Of a stretch of 64,000 nt of DNA, positions 8,913 through 17,098 are shown one piece after another. Within the stretch, counting starts at the first letter, position 1; each line of letters begins with the position of its first letter. This DNA comes from CBDBBY01 sp965203795 (GTDB lineage Bacteria > Pseudomonadota > Alphaproteobacteria > Rhodobacterales > Rhodobacteraceae): the NCBI GenBank assembly GCA_965203795.1, contig OZ241915.1, forward strand, positions 1,612,001 through 1,676,000. The letters run 5' to 3'. The translations under genes and the position numbers were made by a program. The notes below the pieces were generated by a model. The model did not search any database and was not told where the DNA came from. It saw nothing but the letters and a program-made list of their open reading frames with translations.

Positions 8913-11900
8913 TCACTCGGCGGCGATTGCAGCCGCGACGGGCGGCCGCGTTCTCAGCCTGCGCAGCAGCTCATCCCGGCGATTCATCGCGATCCGGTAG
9001 CTTTCCTCCCAAACCGGGCCGAATCCGCGTATCCGCGTCGGCAAGGCAGCCAATTCCAGCGCCGCCTCCCTGTCATGCGGTTCGCCGGCCGCCAGAATCT
9101 CCGCCATGTCCGATTCGAAGTTCTTCCTGAGCTCGCGCTGGAGGCGGCGCTCGGAGCCGCGCGCAAAGGGATCAAGAACGGTTCCGCGCATCCACCGCAT
9201 CGCTGCCAAAAGCCGGAAGGCGACAAGAATCCATTGCCCGAATTCGCGCTTTCCGGGACGCCCGTCCGCGCCCTTCGCCGCAAGCCCGGGCGGCGCGAGG
9301 TGGAATGTCATCCTGAAATCGCCCGCGAATTCCCGCCGCGCCTGTTCCGCGGTGGCGCCGTGCAGCCTTGCGACCTCGTATTCGTCCTTTACCGCAATGA
9401 CCCTGTGGTAGCCTTCGGCCGCTGCGATTTTCAGCTCGCTGTCGCCGAACCGGTCCACGAATTCCTGGAACTTCGCGGCGGCCTCCGCGCCGGAGTGCTC
9501 CGCGACATGCCGCCGCCTGAGCTCCACAGGGTCCGAAACGGCCTGCGCCGGCTGCGGGCGGCGAACCGCGCCTGCGACGCGCGCGGCCTCTTCAGGGTCA
9601 TGCGCAGCCAGCCGCCCCAATTCGAATGCCGATCGGTTGAGCTCCACTGACACGCCGTTCAGTTCGATTGCGCGCGCGATCGCGCCGTGGCTGAGCGGAA
9701 CCCATCCGTTCTGCCATGCCATGCCGAGAAGCATGATGTTTGAATAGATCGAGTCGCCGAAAGCCGCCTCGGCAAGCGCCGACGTGTCGGCGAAACAGGC
9801 CGAGTCTTCGCCCGTCCGCGCTTCGATCTGCTGACGCATTTCATCAGTTGGAAGGCGGAACTCCTTGTTTCTTGTGAATTCCCCGGTGACGATTTCACGC
9901 AGGTTCACGACTGCCCTGGTCCTGCCCCGGGACATGAGGCGCCTGACCTCGGCGCTTGCGGCCACCACGAGGTCGCCGCTGAGCACCGCGTCGGCCTCAT
10001 TGTCCGCGACCCGTATCGCGGTGATGTCCTCCGGCGTTCGCGCTATCCGGCAATGGCTCGTCACGGCGCCGCCCTTCTGCGCAAACCCGAGCATCTGGAT
10101 CACGCCGACGCCGAGCCGGTCCAAATGCGCGGCCATCGCAAGGACTCCATCAATGGTGAGCACGCCGGTTCCGCCGATGCCGCCGATCACCAGATTGTAG
10201 GTCCTGTCGATCTCCGGGAGTTTCGGGGCCGGAAGCGGCGGCAGTTCGACCGAGGGTCGCTTCCGCGCCCGCACGGCGGCTCCTTGGATCGTTACGAACG
10301 ACGGGCAGAACCCGTTCAGGCAGCTGAAGTCCTGGTTGCAGCCGGACTGGTCGACCGCCCGCTTGCGGCCGAACTCGGTTTCGACGGGAACGATTGAAAC
10401 GCAGTTCGACTGGACGCCGCAGTCGCCGCAGCCCTCGCAGATGTCCGTGTTGATGAACGCCCGCCTTCCCGTGTCGGGAAACTGCCCGCGCTTCCGGCGG
10501 CGGCGCTTCTCGGCGGCGCAAGTCTGCACGTACACGATCGCGGTAACGCCCTCGACCTTCTGGAAGTCCCGCTGCACCTCGTCCAGTTGCCCGCGCTCGC
10601 GGACTCGCGCCTTTTTGGGGAACTTCGCGAGGTCGATGTCTTCCTTCCTGTCGTAGACGACCGCGAGTTCGCGGACGCCGAAAGCGGCAAGCTCGTGCGC
10701 GACCCTCGCCGCGTCGAGCCCGCCCTCGATTCCCTGCCCGCCTGTCATCGCGACCGCGTCATTGAACAGGATCTTGAACGTGATGTTGGCGTTTGCCGCC
10801 ACCGCGGCCCTAACGGAATTCACCCCGGAGTGGTTGTAGGTGCCGTCGCCCATGTTCTGGAAGACGTGGCCGCGCTTCGAAAAAGGATTCTCTCCGATCC
10901 AGTTCGAGCCCTCGCCGCCCATCTGCGTGTAGCCGGTCGAGTTCCGATCCATCCACTGGACAAGGAAGTGGCAGCCGATGCCGGCGTATGCGCGCGCGCC
11001 TTCCGGAATTCTCGTTGACGTGCTGTGCGGGCAGCCGGAGCAGAAATAAGGCGTCCGCGTTGCGAATTCCGCAGCATTTCCGACGGAATCGGCACTGTTG
11101 ATCCCATTCATCGCGACGGCAAGCCGTTCCGTCCCCCGGCCTTCCTCGTCAAGAATCCGGCCGAGCTTCCTCGCAATGTCGATCGGGTCGAGCGCGTATT
11201 TGACAGGGAAGAGCTCCCTGCCCTCCCGGTCCCGGGCGCCGTAGACGCGCGGGCGGCGGCCTGCGTCGAACAGCGCGTCCTTGGCCTGCATCTCGACCAG
11301 CTTCCGCTTCTCTTCGACGATCACCACCAGGTCGAGAGGCTCGGCCCATTCGAGAAAACTCTTCGTTTCGAACGGCCAAGTCATGCCGACCTTGTATGTG
11401 GCGATGCCAAGCCGCTCGGCCTCCTGCCGGTCAAGATCCATAAGCGAGAGCGCGTGCTGGAGATCCAGCCAGCTCTTTCCGGCCGCGACGAATCCGATTT
11501 TCGCGCTTCGGGCTCCCCAATCTGGCCGGTCGATGCGGTTGGCGCGGCCGAATGCCTTCGCCGCGTCCAGCCGGTAGTCGAGCACCCGCGCTTCCATGTC
11601 GCGCGGCGTGTCCCCGAGCCGGATGTTCAGTCCGCCCGGCGGCGGCGCGAACTCCGGAAGCGCGATCTCTACGCGGTCGGGGCGGCCGTCGACGACGCCG
11701 GCGGACTCGATCGTCTCCTTGAGGCACTTCAGCCCGACCCAGTTGCCGGAATACCGGGAGAGCGCGTAGCCCAGTATCCCCATGTCAACGACTTCCTGGA
11801 TGCCGGCAGGCGATAGAACCGGCACATAGGCGTCCATGAGCGCGACGTCCGACTGGTGGAGCGTCGTCGAGCTTTCTCCGACATGGTCGTCGCCCATGAG

Positions 11901-12377
11901 CAGCAGCACGCCGCCGTGTTTGGAGCTGCCTGCCAGATTTCCGTGCTTGATCGCGTCGCCGGAACGGTCCACGCCCGGCCCCTTCGCGTACCAGAGCGCG
12001 AACACGCCGTCGTGCCTGCCTTCGCCGTGGAGTTCCGCCTGCTGGCTGCCCCACACGGCGGTCGCAGCGAGATCCTCGTTCACGCCGGGCTCGAAGACGA
12101 TGCCGGCTTCATCGAGCTGCTTCCGCGCCCGGCGCATCTGCAGGTCCACCGTGCCCAAAGGCGACCCGCGGTACCCCGAAACGTACCCGGCCGTGTTCAG
12201 ACCGGCCGCGCGATCCCTTTCGCTCTGCGTCAAGAGCAGGCGGATAATCGCCTGCGTGCCGTTCAGAAGAACCGGAGTGCAGGAAAGGTCGAACCGGTCT
12301 CCAAGCTGGATGTCCCGGATTTCCGAAGCGTTCGTATCAAGCGCTCGTGCCACCGCACGGCCAATATATTGCGACAT
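8913..12377 (-). CDS. Indolepyruvate ferredoxin oxidoreductase, fused alpha-beta form
   Basis: A 1154-residue fused IorA-IorB type 2-oxoacid oxidoreductase that decarboxylates aryl (and possibly branched) pyruvates to acyl-CoA, passing electrons to ferredoxin. Domains in order: pyrimidine-binding and core half with VNEDLAATAVWGSQQ; ThDP/Mg site GDGTYNHSG with later FNDAVAMTGGQ; a 4Fe-4S cluster motif DICEGCGDCGVQSNC plus a second cysteine group GCNQDFSCLNGFCP; the gamma-type domain GGIGGTGVLTIDGVLAMAA; then a C-terminal extension typical of this alphaproteobacterial form. ATG 12377 (MSQYIGRA) is preferred to an upstream ATG. It is divergent from the LysR gene, which probably controls it. The role is likely aromatic amino acid degradation. 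Confidence 0.93.
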   Translation of the reverse strand: MSQYIGRAVARALDTNASEIRDIQLGDRFDLSCTPVLLNGTQAIIRLLLTQSERDRAAGLNTAGYVSGYRGSPLGTVDLQMRRARKQLDEAGIVFEPGVNEDLAATAVWGSQQAELHGEGRHDGVFALWYAKGPGVDRSGDAIKHGNLAGSSKHGGVLLLMGDDHVGESSTTLHQSDVALMDAYVPVLSPAGIQEVVDMGILGYALSRYSGNWVGLKCLKETIESAGVVDGRPDRVEIALPEFAPPPGGLNIRLGDTPRDMEARVLDYRLDAAKAFGRANRIDRPDWGARSAKIGFVAAGKSWLDLQHALSLMDLDRQEAERLGIATYKVGMTWPFETKSFLEWAEPLDLVVIVEEKRKLVEMQAKDALFDAGRRPRVYGARDREGRELFPVKYALDPIDIARKLGRILDEEGRGTERLAVAMNGINSADSVGNAAEFATRTPYFCSGCPHSTSTRIPEGARAYAGIGCHFLVQWMDRNSTGYTQMGGEGSNWIGENPFSKRGHVFQNMGDGTYNHSGVNSVRAAVAANANITFKILFNDAVAMTGGQGIEGGLDAARVAHELAAFGVRELAVVYDRKEDIDLAKFPKKARVRERGQLDEVQRDFQKVEGVTAIVYVQTCAAEKRRRRKRGQFPDTGRRAFINTDICEGCGDCGVQSNCVSIVPVETEFGRKRAVDQSGCNQDFSCLNGFCPSFVTIQGAAVRARKRPSVELPPLPAPKLPEIDRTYNLVIGGIGGTGVLTIDGVLAMAAHLDRLGVGVIQMLGFAQKGGAVTSHCRIARTPEDITAIRVADNEADAVLSGDLVVAASAEVRRLMSRGRTRAVVNLREIVTGEFTRNKEFRLPTDEMRQQIEARTGEDSACFADTSALAEAAFGDSIYSNIMLLGMAWQNGWVPLSHGAIARAIELNGVSVELNRSAFELGRLAAHDPEEAARVAGAVRRPQPAQAVSDPVELRRRHVAEHSGAEAAAKFQEFVDRFGDSELKIAAAEGYHRVIAVKDEYEVARLHGATAEQARREFAGDFRMTFHLAPPGLAAKGADGRPGKREFGQWILVAFRLLAAMRWMRGTVLDPFARGSERRLQRELRKNFESDMAEILAAGEPHDREAALELAALPTRIRGFGPVWEESYRIAMNRRDELLRRLRTRPPVAAAIAAE

Positions 12378-12581
12378 GCTTGTTTGGCAACACGATGGCT
12401 CGGTTCGGTTCATGGCGCTCGCTGGCCGTCCGGTCGGCCTTCCCGGGCGCATGCTGCAGGAAACCCGTTTACAAAAATTTTACCCGTCCGTACCCGTCAG
12501 GTTTCGAGTGCCGCACTTATTCTTGCAATCGGGAACGCGGCAGCGGCAGCCGAAGAGCCGCGATGGACGCAAGGTGTCGGA
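12378..12581. promoter_or_regulatory. Divergent control region between the ferredoxin oxidoreductase and lysR
   Basis: A 204-bp region between two divergent starts. It contains an AT-rich core in otherwise GC-rich DNA, TTTACAAAAATTTTAC at 12470-12485, which is partly self-complementary and is the natural place for RNA polymerase and a LysR-type regulator to bind. I cannot fix -35/-10 boxes with confidence. The assignment rests on position and base composition. Confidence 0.4.
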
Positions 12582-13466
12582 ATGGACTGGGACAAGCTGA
12601 GAGTTTTCCATGCTGTTGCGTCGGCCGGAAGCCTTACGCAGGCCGGCGATGTGCTTCACCTCAGCCAGTCCGCCGTAAGCAGGCAGATTCAGGCGCTGGA
12701 GCACAGCCTTTCCGCAACGCTGTTCCACCGCCATGCCCGCGGCCTGATCCTGACGGAGCAAGGCGAGCTGCTGTTCGACGCGGCCGAAGCCATGTCGAGG
12801 CGGCTTGGATTCGCGACCGCGCGGATTCGGGATTCGTTCGAAGGAGACTTCGGCGAGCTTCGGGTAACCACGACGGTCGGATTTGGCACCCTTTGGCTCG
12901 CGCCGAGGCTTTCGGCGCTCTACGAAGAGCACCCGGACCTGAACATCGATCTGATGCTCGAGGAACGGATACTCGATCTGCCCATGCGGGAAGCCGATGT
13001 GGCCATCCGCATGAAGGAGCCATCCCAGTCGGACCTGATCCGCAGACGGCTCATGTCGGTCAGGATGCGCCTGTACGCCTCGGCTGGTTATCTGGAGCAG
13101 AGCGGAACGCCCGGCGAGGCCAAGGATCTGGTCCGCCACCGGCTGATCAGCCAAGGGGCACGGGACGAGCAGTTCAGCGAAGGAGCCAATCTTCTGAAGA
13201 ATGTCTTGGGCGGAACGACGACATCGCATCTGACGGTCAACAACTATTACGGCGTGCTGCAGGGCGTTCTGCACGATCTCGGCATCGGCTTGCTGCCGGA
13301 CTACCTGACGGACCATTTCCCGCAGCTTGTCAGGGTCCTGCCGGACATGGAATCGAACGAGATTCCGGTCTACCTCGCCTATCCGGTCGAATTGCGGGGA
13401 TCCAAGCGCATCCAAGCGTTCCGGGACTTCGTGCTCTCGGAGGCGCGGAAGCAGAAGCGTGACTGA
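12582..13466 (+). CDS. LysR-family transcriptional regulator
   Basis: A 294-residue LysR-type regulator. Residues 1-60 form the winged helix-turn-helix (MDWDKLRVFHAVASAGSLTQ, then LSQSAVSRQIQALE); the rest is the periplasmic-binding-protein-like effector domain (TTVGFGTLWLAPRLSALYEEHP). ATG 12582 was chosen because the conserved domain begins there; the frame is open far upstream, but that part is antisense to the oxidoreductase. Divergent orientation makes the adjacent indolepyruvate ferredoxin oxidoreductase gene the likely target, with an aryl-pyruvate or related ligand as possible effector; this is inference. Confidence 0.92.
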   Translation: MDWDKLRVFHAVASAGSLTQAGDVLHLSQSAVSRQIQALEHSLSATLFHRHARGLILTEQGELLFDAAEAMSRRLGFATARIRDSFEGDFGELRVTTTVGFGTLWLAPRLSALYEEHPDLNIDLMLEERILDLPMREADVAIRMKEPSQSDLIRRRLMSVRMRLYASAGYLEQSGTPGEAKDLVRHRLISQGARDEQFSEGANLLKNVLGGTTTSHLTVNNYYGVLQGVLHDLGIGLLPDYLTDHFPQLVRVLPDMESNEIPVYLAYPVELRGSKRIQAFRDFVLSEARKQKRD

Positions 13467-13515
13467 CGGGAACGGAAGCTTGAAAGACCGCCGCGCTCGA
13501 TTCGGGATCGGACGG

Positions 13516-15278
13516 GGGTGCATCCCATTTTTTGTGGGCGGCGGGCCTGTTCCGCTGTCCCGGCGTCGTCCGCGCTCGGCGCTGCGGGGGTTGCAAACGC
13601 GCCTCCGCGGGCCAGGATGGACCGGTCCCGGCGCGGCTGCCGAAGACCCGCGAACGGCGGGCGCCGCGCATCCGGGCGCGAGCAGCGGAGAACATCATGG
13701 CAGGCAAGACGAAGGATCCGGAGTTCCGCCATCCGAACACGGTGGCGTATCTGCAAGGCTTGACGGACGAGGAGGCGGCGGAGCATCCCCCTGTGATCCG
13801 CAAGGCCGGCGGCGTTTGCACGGAGTATTGGCGGGAGGGCGGCCGTGTGCGCTGCCGGGAGGTCGATGAGCCTTCGCGCGCCGGCGCGCCGGAGATGGGC
13901 GCGCTGCTTGCGGCGGCGGAAGCGGCGTTCGGCCGTTCGCTTCCGCGGATGAGGGCGGAGCTGAGAGGCGGCCGGGTTCCGGACCTGGACGCGCTCGAGA
14001 CGACGGTCCGCGACGGCATGCTCGGCTCCGGGTCCGGGGCGCGGGGCTGCGCGGCCCTGCTCGAGGCGCTCGACGCCGAGCTTCCGGCCCCGCCCTGCCC
14101 GGACTGCGGCCGGCCGATGGAGCGGCACGGCCGGACCGGGAAAACGCTCCTGACGCGCCTCGGGCAGGCCGGGATCAAGCGCAGGTACTTCCGCTGCCGC
14201 CGGTGCGGCGGCGGCCATTTCCCTTTGGACCGCGCGCTGGGCCTGGAGGGCAAGGCCGCCGCGCCCGGGGCGGAAAGCATCCTTGCCGACGTCGCCAGTT
14301 CCGAAAGCTACGGGGAGGCGGGCTGCAAGCTCGGGAACCTTGCCGGCGTCCGCGTTCCGAAATCGACGCTCCGGCGCCACGTCGCGGGGATCGGCCGGGA
14401 GATGCAGGAGTTCGAGCGGGCGGGCGCCGGGGAGCGCAAGCCCCCGGCGCGGCGGGTCCTGGCGGGGATCGACGGCACCGGCGTTCCGATGACCGCGGGC
14501 GAGGTCGAAGGCGTTCCGGGCAAGCAGGAGGACGGCGCGGCGAAGACCCGCGAGGCGAAGGCCATCGTCCGCTACACGGCCGAAAGCCGGAACCCGAAGA
14601 CCGGGGAGCCGAGGAAGGACAGGGGCAGCGGGGCGGTCAGCGTCCGCATCGACAGCGCGCGGTCGGAAGGCGGCGCCGGCCGGGCGTCGGAGTTCGCGGG
14701 GCGCCTTGAGCGGTTCGGGCTGCGGGAGGGCCTGTTCGAGGCCGAAGAGCTGGTCGTGCTGTCCGACGGGGCGGCATGGATCCGAAACGTCTGCGAGGAG
14801 GTCTTCGCCGGCACGGGGACGACCTTCATCCTCGACCAGTTCCATGCCCTCGATTGCGCGGCGGCGGCGGTGCGGGCTCTCGCTCCGGACAGGGGCGAGC
14901 GGAAGGCGCGGATGGAGAGGATCAAGGCGCAACTGAACGGCGGGCGGGTCGACCTCGCCGTCGCCGGCCTGAAGCCGCACCGCCACCGCGACGAGGCCGT
15001 CGAGGCCTGCGTCCGCTACATGGAGGCGAACAAGGACCGGATGCGCTACGATGTCTACCGGAAGCGCGGCCTGCCGGTCGGGTCCGGCGTCGTGGAAAGC
15101 GCCTGCAAGCGGATCGTCGGGAGCCGGTTCAAGCGGGCGGGATGCCGCTGGTCGAAGGCGGGCGCCAACGCCCTGCTCGCCGCCGAATGCTGCATCGACA
15201 ACAACCGCTGGGCCGACTTCCTCGATTGGAGGGCCTGCCGCGCCGCAGCCGCCTGACCACAAAAAATGGGATGCACCC
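13516..15278 (+). mobile_element. Complete ISKra4-like insertion sequence
   Basis: A 1763-bp element with perfect 22-bp terminal inverted repeats at 13516-13537 and 15257-15278 (outer bases GGGTGCATCCC). It is flanked by a perfect 9-bp direct repeat ATCGGACGG at 13507-13515 and 15279-15287. Perfect ends, an intact transposase and intact target duplication mean a recent insertion. It lies between lysR and bolA without breaking either. Decayed relatives of both its ends occur at 30479 and 34255-34386. Confidence 0.93.
13697..15256 (+). CDS. ISKra4-family transposase
   Basis: A 519-residue transposase. A zinc-finger region (CPDCGRPMERHGR, then YFRCRRCGGGHFPLD) precedes the DDE catalytic core: LAGIDGTGVPM, VVLSDGAAWI and GSGVVESACKRIVGSRFKRAG supply the two aspartates and the glutamate. 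ATG 13697 has a GGAG a few bases upstream; the open frame extends back to 13532, but the extra part is unconserved-looking arginine-rich sequence. The stop codon touches the right inverted repeat. No frameshift is present, so the element is probably active. Confidence 0.92.
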   Translation: MAGKTKDPEFRHPNTVAYLQGLTDEEAAEHPPVIRKAGGVCTEYWREGGRVRCREVDEPSRAGAPEMGALLAAAEAAFGRSLPRMRAELRGGRVPDLDALETTVRDGMLGSGSGARGCAALLEALDAELPAPPCPDCGRPMERHGRTGKTLLTRLGQAGIKRRYFRCRRCGGGHFPLDRALGLEGKAAAPGAESILADVASSESYGEAGCKLGNLAGVRVPKSTLRRHVAGIGREMQEFERAGAGERKPPARRVLAGIDGTGVPMTAGEVEGVPGKQEDGAAKTREAKAIVRYTAESRNPKTGEPRKDRGSGAVSVRIDSARSEGGAGRASEFAGRLERFGLREGLFEAEELVVLSDGAAWIRNVCEEVFAGTGTTFILDQFHALDCAAAAVRALAPDRGERKARMERIKAQLNGGRVDLAVAGLKPHRHRDEAVEACVRYMEANKDRMRYDVYRKRGLPVGSGVVESACKRIVGSRFKRAGCRWSKAGANALLAAECCIDNNRWADFLDWRACRAAAA

Positions 15279-15386
15279 ATCGGACGGGGCGGTCGGCATG
15301 ACCGGGTTCAATCGGTTCTGGCGTTGCTCGCCTTGCGCGGCTCGGCCATCGCAACTAGATTCGCGGCGGGAACCGGAGGTGCCGAC

Positions 15387-15629
15387 ATGCCCATGCATGC
15401 ATCGGAAATCGAGCGGCTGATACGGAACAGGTTTCCCGACGCCCGGATTACGATCAAGGATCTGGCGGGCGACGGGAACCATTACGCGGCCGTGGTCGTT
15501 GACGAAAGCTTCCGGGGCCTCAACAGAGTCCAGCAGCAGCGGAGCGTGTACGCCGCGCTGGAAGGAAAGATGGACGGCCCGTCAGGCGAGCTTCACGCGC
15601 TTGCGCTGACGACCAAGGCACCGGAGTAG
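15387..15629 (+). CDS. BolA-family protein
   Basis: An 80-residue BolA/YrbA-like protein (IERLIRNRFPDARITIKDLAGDGNHYAAVVV, then FRGLNRVQQQRSVYAAL). The HYAAVVV segment holds the conserved histidine that co-ligates a 2Fe-2S cluster with a CGFS glutaredoxin. ATG 15387 has an ideal GGAGGT 6 bases upstream. The monothiol glutaredoxin gene follows after 3 bases, the usual BolA-Grx pairing for iron-sulfur cluster trafficking and iron sensing. The ISKra4-like element ends about 110 bp upstream and may have displaced the original promoter. Confidence 0.92.
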   Translation: MPMHASEIERLIRNRFPDARITIKDLAGDGNHYAAVVVDESFRGLNRVQQQRSVYAALEGKMDGPSGELHALALTTKAPE

Positions 15630-15632
15630 CCA

Positions 15633-15998
15633 ATGACGGACGCGGCCCGCGCGAGAATCAGCGAAACCATCGAATCCAACGATGTCGTCCTTTTCATGAA
15701 GGGAACCAAGCACCAGCCGCAGTGCGGCTTCTCGTCGCGGGTGGCGGGCGTGCTCAATTTCATGGGCATCGAATTCAAGGATGTGGACGTGCTGGCCGAT
15801 CCCGACATCCGGCAGGGAATCAAAGACTTCGCCAGCTGGCCGACGATCCCGCAGCTCTACGTGAAGGGCGAATTCGTGGGCGGGTGCGACATCGTCACCG
15901 AAATGACCATGTCGGGAGAGCTCGACGAGCTGTTCAAGAGCAAGAACGTCGAATTCGACTCCGCAGCCGCGGAAAGGATCCGGGAGCACAACGCCTGA
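15633..15998 (+). CDS. grxD: Monothiol (CGFS) glutaredoxin
   Basis: A 121-residue Grx4-type glutaredoxin. The active site CGFS (Cys31) follows KGTKHQPQ, and the glutathione-binding WPTIPQLYVKGEFVGGCDIV is intact. These proteins bind and transfer 2Fe-2S clusters rather than reduce disulfides. It is co-transcribed with the preceding bolA-like gene, its structural partner. The stop lies 2 bases from the convergent zapA stop. Confidence 0.95.
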   Translation: MTDAARARISETIESNDVVLFMKGTKHQPQCGFSSRVAGVLNFMGIEFKDVDVLADPDIRQGIKDFASWPTIPQLYVKGEFVGGCDIVTEMTMSGELDELFKSKNVEFDSAAAERIREHNA

Positions 15999-16000
15999 GG

Positions 16001-16441
16001 TCAGTTGGCGCCGCTTCCCGTCGTCCCGTCCTTGACCTCCGCTGCCGCGTCGGCCGTTCCTTCCGTTTCCTCTTCAAGCTCTTCGGCAAGCCGTTCGGCC
16101 CGGTCGGCTATGCTCTGAAGCTCCTCGGCATTCGCGTCGAGCGCGCCCGCGGCGTCATCAAGCTTCCGCCGATCAGCCGCAGCGGCGTTCGCAATCGTTT
16201 TCAGATCGGCGGACTCCTGCTCGCCCTCGCGCACCTTGACCTCCAAGGCCTGAATCTTGCTAGCTAGGTTCAGAGCGCCGATGATGAGCAGCTGCGGCGT
16301 TCCCGCCTCCTCGTTCTCAGCCGCCCATTTTCTGAGCTCCGCGTTCAGAATCTCCGCCGCGGAATTCGTCGCTTCGGCCTCGGCCTCGGTGCAGCCGATC
16401 CTGAACTCCCTTCCCGCCACGTGAATCACGACTTCAGGCAT
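16001..16441 (-). CDS. zapA: Cell division protein ZapA
   Basis: A 146-residue ZapA. The N-terminal globular part (MPEVVIHVAGREFRIGCTEAE) and the long coiled coil ending near LLIIGALNLASKIQALEVKV are recognisable. It is extended C-terminally by about 50 residues of further heptad-like, acidic sequence. ZapA bundles FtsZ filaments at midcell. ATG 16441 gives the conserved MPEV start and overlaps the stop of the upstream coiled-coil gene by 8 bp. The zapA-tkt divergent arrangement is common in alphaproteobacteria. Confidence 0.85.
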   Translation of the reverse strand: MPEVVIHVAGREFRIGCTEAEAEATNSAAEILNAELRKWAAENEEAGTPQLLIIGALNLASKIQALEVKVREGEQESADLKTIANAAAADRRKLDDAAGALDANAEELQSIADRAERLAEELEEETEGTADAAAEVKDGTTGSGAN

Positions 16442-16859
16442 CTTCGTCGTCGGCTCCCACCGCCATTCCGAGCTCAAGCAGTATCTCGTCGAGAGTTTCG
16501 AGATCGCGAGCCCGCGCTTCGGACAGGAGCTTCAATCTCTCGCGCAGCGACTCCGTCTCGCTGTCCGAGCCGTCAACCGCACGATCGGCTCCAAGACCCC
16601 GGCGCAGCCGGGCATTTTCCGACTTCGCAAATTCCAGTTCGACTTCAAGGGTCTCGATGCGGCTCGTGAGCGCCGCGGCCTCGCGCCTGTGCGCCTTGGC
16701 GGCCCGGCCAAGCTCGGCCTGAAGCGATTCAGCTTCCGCCCGGTCATCGCCGGACAATCCGCGAATGCCGCCGACGGCGTGCTTGGCCTGGACAGCCGCT
16801 TCCATCCGCGCCAGCGCCGCACCGATTCGGCGCCTCAGTTCAGTCGACTCGCTGTGCAT
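16434..16859 (-). CDS. Coiled-coil protein upstream of zapA (DUF4164-like)
   Basis: About 141 residues if started at ATG 16859 (MHSESTELRRRIG), or 154 from ATG 16898. It is almost entirely charged helix with heptad patterning (SLQAELGRAAKAHRREAAALTSRIETLEVELE). Alphaproteobacterial zapA genes are usually preceded by a gene of this kind, so it probably belongs to the division machinery, but its job is not known. It overlaps zapA by 8 bp, so it is translationally coupled. Confidence 0.7.
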   Translation of the reverse strand: MHSESTELRRRIGAALARMEAAVQAKHAVGGIRGLSGDDRAEAESLQAELGRAAKAHRREAAALTSRIETLEVELEFAKSENARLRRGLGADRAVDGSDSETESLRERLKLLSEARARDLETLDEILLELGMAVGADDEDA

Positions 16860-17098
16860 CGGGAACGGCAAATCCGCTTGCAGTTGGCGCGGCGGCATAT
16901 ACGCAACTTAAGCGGTTCATGGCAATGTTTGCCGCCGAACCCGCGATGGCCTTGGCAGGCGGCGGCCGCGTCGTCCACAGGACTCGAATGAGCGGCAGCC
17001 GAACGGGTCCGTCCGGCAATTGACTCGGGAAGACTGTTGAAAAATCGCGGGGAAAGCCGCAAGAGGCGCGGCGCGAGCAGCAGGGACGCAACGGAACG

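Noticed and set aside
15999..16000. 6S RNA gene downstream of zapA
   Set aside because: zapA and grxD stops are only 2 bases apart, leaving no room for ssrS at its usual place.
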